DNA of 64,000 nucleotides from positions 54,674,772 to 54,738,771 of the forward strand of contig JANVCC010000020.1 of the NCBI GenBank assembly GCA_025345505.1. The letters run 5' to 3'. Source of the stretch: Todiramphus chloris collaris (lineage: Eukaryota > Chordata > Aves > Coraciiformes > Alcedinidae). Positions 62,001 to 64,000 of this stretch are shown here, in pieces (position 1 is the first letter of the stretch; every line of letters begins with the position of its first letter). A program made the translations under genes and the position numbers. A model generated the notes under the pieces. It ran no database searches. It saw only the letters and a list, made by a program, of their open reading frames with translations, and was not told the origin of the DNA.

Positions 62001-64000
62001 GCTCTGAGATGTGTTGAATGTTTTAGTTTCTTCCTGAAACCTGTAAGATTTCCTAGCTGGGTAGGAATAAAACATTAGCCCTACTGAGGTCAATGGAAAA
62101 ATTCCCCCAAAATGCAGTTAGGAGACTAATTACTGGCAGCTATTTTTCTAAGAGCCTGGCTAATACATAGAACAATACCAAAAATGCCTGTGTTTATTTC
62201 TTTGTGCAAAACTCTTCTGTGCATTTTCCCATCCCCTATAAAGAAATATAGAAAAAGTTTTGCAGCCCAAGATGCCATTACAATCTCTTTAAGGGTCATC
62301 TCTTTGGTCTTAGTTACAAGCAACATAAGTGAAAGACCTACTTTGCTTAAAACAAGGCCTGGCTGGGTGAGCAGTTCAGCCAAATATTAGAAACCTACCA
62401 GCTCTGACAGAGAAACTCATTGGTTCATTTTTGGATCCTAATTTGAGACTTCTAATTTGATTGTTTAATAATTGTTGGTTGTTTAATAATTGTTGATTGC
62501 TTCAGATGATCGCATCTCTGGAAATCCTCGCACAGATCTCTGAAATTAGCAGGTATGGGATTTTTTTTTTAAAGATGTGGGTCCTAAGGCTCTGTGCCTC
62601 TTTGAATTTAATTAGAGCTTGGAGTAAAAAGACACACACAGATTCAACTTTGGCTTGGTTTCTAACAGATGTGAATTTGCACCAATAATCTTCTGCTTGT
62701 CCTACTCCTGTAATGGTTCTTGAACCACATGGCCAGTGAAAACCAAACCGAGGTCTTGAAGAAACTAATTTTCTACGGGCTTCTACAAAAATAGGCAACT
62801 AGATAAAATGGAAAACTGTTAGTATTCTTGATGAGGCAAAGCAAAGTGTGAGATCACCCTTAAACAGATACCAGGAAAACAAGATGGGAAAAGGCTTGTT
62901 ATGAATGCCCTACCTGTGGATAAACTCTCTGCTGGCAGTCATGCCCTACTGGACATTAATCATTCACCCAGTAAGAGCAATTTTGCTTTCACACCATACC
63001 TCTCTCTTCAACAGCCACTCATGCTCAGACACATCCTTTGGAAACCAAGTGCTGCTGTTTTCATAGCTTTTGAAATACTTGTTTTAACATAGACCAGTGA
63101 TATCTAGGAAGTAAGTGACATATTTTTCTAATCAGGGCAAAGAATGCCCTGCATTTTTTGTCAGTCTGGCTCTAGATGCTAAAGGGTCTGATTTGTTAAT
63201 TCAGTTGAGAGCGTTGGTTGTATCTTTGAAGGGCTGTAGGTGGATAATTTGCTTTTTTTCTTGTATTCAGATCTTTTTCATCTCTTTTTTTTCTCACTTG
63301 CTCGTGCATCAATACGAGTATCTTTCTATATATGAAATGATGTATCTGGAAAGTCAATGATTCCAAAAGATTTCCTTAGACTTCTACTTGCATGATGAGA
63401 GAGATTCCTGGACTCCAAGAAGCTTAAAATGCCCAAGTCTTGCTAATAATTATAACCGTAAAAGAATAGTCCATCTGACTGTATGTAGTCCAGACTTAAT
63501 AATTAACACACTGAGACAATGACATACCAGCTTATGAAGCCTCTAAATATAATCATGTGTGAAGACAGACACTGGCTACAGGATGTCTGGTGGTTTCACA
63601 AATTAAATAGCACAAAATTGCCAATATTTATATCTGTGATATCCAGAAAGCCACACTGAGAGCACAACAGCATTTTTCCACACCAAGATGTCAACAGAAA
63701 CCATGGTTCAGGAGACAGCAATAGCAGAAACAAACAGCTTTCACCTGCAGTCCTTTATGGATGGTGATTGCAAACTGATACCTGTCAGAGTTGTTCAGCC
63801 AAAGTCAATGGGATGATTCCTGCATACATCTTTGCAAAATGGGGTCCAGCATACAGGAATGTTACTTATTTTGTAAGTTTCATTTGTATGCGTCTCCATA
63901 TTGCTCAAGCTCATGTGAGCCAGAGTTTGCAAAACAGCTTTTTAAAAAGTGGGCCCCAAAATGTCAAAGGGAGCCCCCTTTCATGTAAAAGATGAAAGCC
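59053..64000. other. Downstream intergenic region, last part
   Basis: Nearly 5 kb with no gene or transposable element that I can identify, apart from the CpG-rich patch near 60606-60790. Short open frames have no recognisable domains. It could include distal regulatory DNA or the far flank of the neighbouring gene. Confidence 0.65.
60606..60790. other. Small CpG-rich patch with an 11-base direct repeat
   Basis: The 11-mer attctggtacc occurs at 60606-60616 and 60619-60629. The following 160 bases hold at least seven CpG (in accggg, atcggatcg, aacgga, accgaa, cccgag, ttcggg) in an otherwise CpG-poor, AT-rich neighbourhood. A purine-rich stretch follows, rich in gaag, gagg and gaga. This composition recalls retroviral leader or LTR sequence, but no ends were found. 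Confidence 0.5.

Noticed and set aside
1..64000. tRNA, rRNA, CRISPR or bacterial-type operons
   Set aside because: No B-box-like tRNA signature, rRNA-like sequence or regularly spaced repeats were seen; gene structure and repeats are vertebrate.
59053..64000. Exons of the expected neighbour ACTR2 on the minus strand
   Set aside because: No frame resembling actin-related protein sequence with splice sites was recognised; the neighbour probably starts beyond the window.

Overview
The window is vertebrate nuclear DNA, most likely from a bird. The introns are compact but unmistakable. Almost all recognisable interspersed repeats are CR1 LINEs, two of them (1438-1664 and 54090-57692) ending in the ATTCTATG-type 3' terminus typical of avian and other sauropsid CR1. 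One solo LTR-like element (33130-33778) has the TG...CA form common in avian endogenous retroviruses. There are no operons and no tRNA, rRNA or CRISPR sequences. A run of exactly 100 N (10984-11083) marks an assembly gap.

The only host gene I can support is SPRED2 (Sprouty-related EVH1 domain protein 2) on the + strand. Five coding exons are present: 20693-20870, 22113-22281, 26255-26319, 46348-46497 and 46905-47555 (stop codon included). All junctions obey GT-AG and keep phase. They encode everything from the beginning of the EVH1 domain to the C-terminus, about 403 residues. The short first coding exon and the promoter lie upstream of base 1, so bases 1-20692 are the 3' part of intron 1. 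A 3'UTR of about 2.9 kb follows, ending near 50455 with several candidate poly(A) signals. SPRED2 is a membrane-associated inhibitor of Ras-ERK signalling: the N-terminal EVH1 domain, the central KIT-binding region and the C-terminal cysteine-rich Sprouty domain are all visible.

Layout: intron 1 carries CR1 fragments at 1.4, 2.8 and 13.6-15.8 kb (the last in antisense, with a recognisable reverse transcriptase). Intron 2 (1.2 kb) opens with a G/T-rich tract beside a weak donor. Intron 3 (4.0 kb) holds an intronic AATAAA plus GT-rich tract and a CR1 copy stopping just before exon 4. Intron 4 (20 kb) holds a CR1 copy, the LTR, an ATT microsatellite, a promoter-like CCAAT/TATA cluster and an ancient CR1/L3-like remnant. 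Downstream of the gene (50.5-64 kb) are a second LTR-like promoter/polyadenylation unit at 52.45-52.58 kb, a nearly full-length but broken CR1 with ORF1 and ORF2 remnants at about 54.1-57.7 kb, another CR1 3' fragment at 58.4-59.05 kb, and a small CpG-rich patch at 60.6-60.8 kb. No further host gene was recognised there.

I did not find a new biological system. The most testable ideas are: (1) a possible EVH1-only SPRED2 isoform ending in intron 3, where a weak 5' splice site, a short open extension and an AATAAA with a GT-rich downstream element occur together; and (2) a promoter-like cluster in intron 4, upstream of an open frame that could give a form lacking EVH1.
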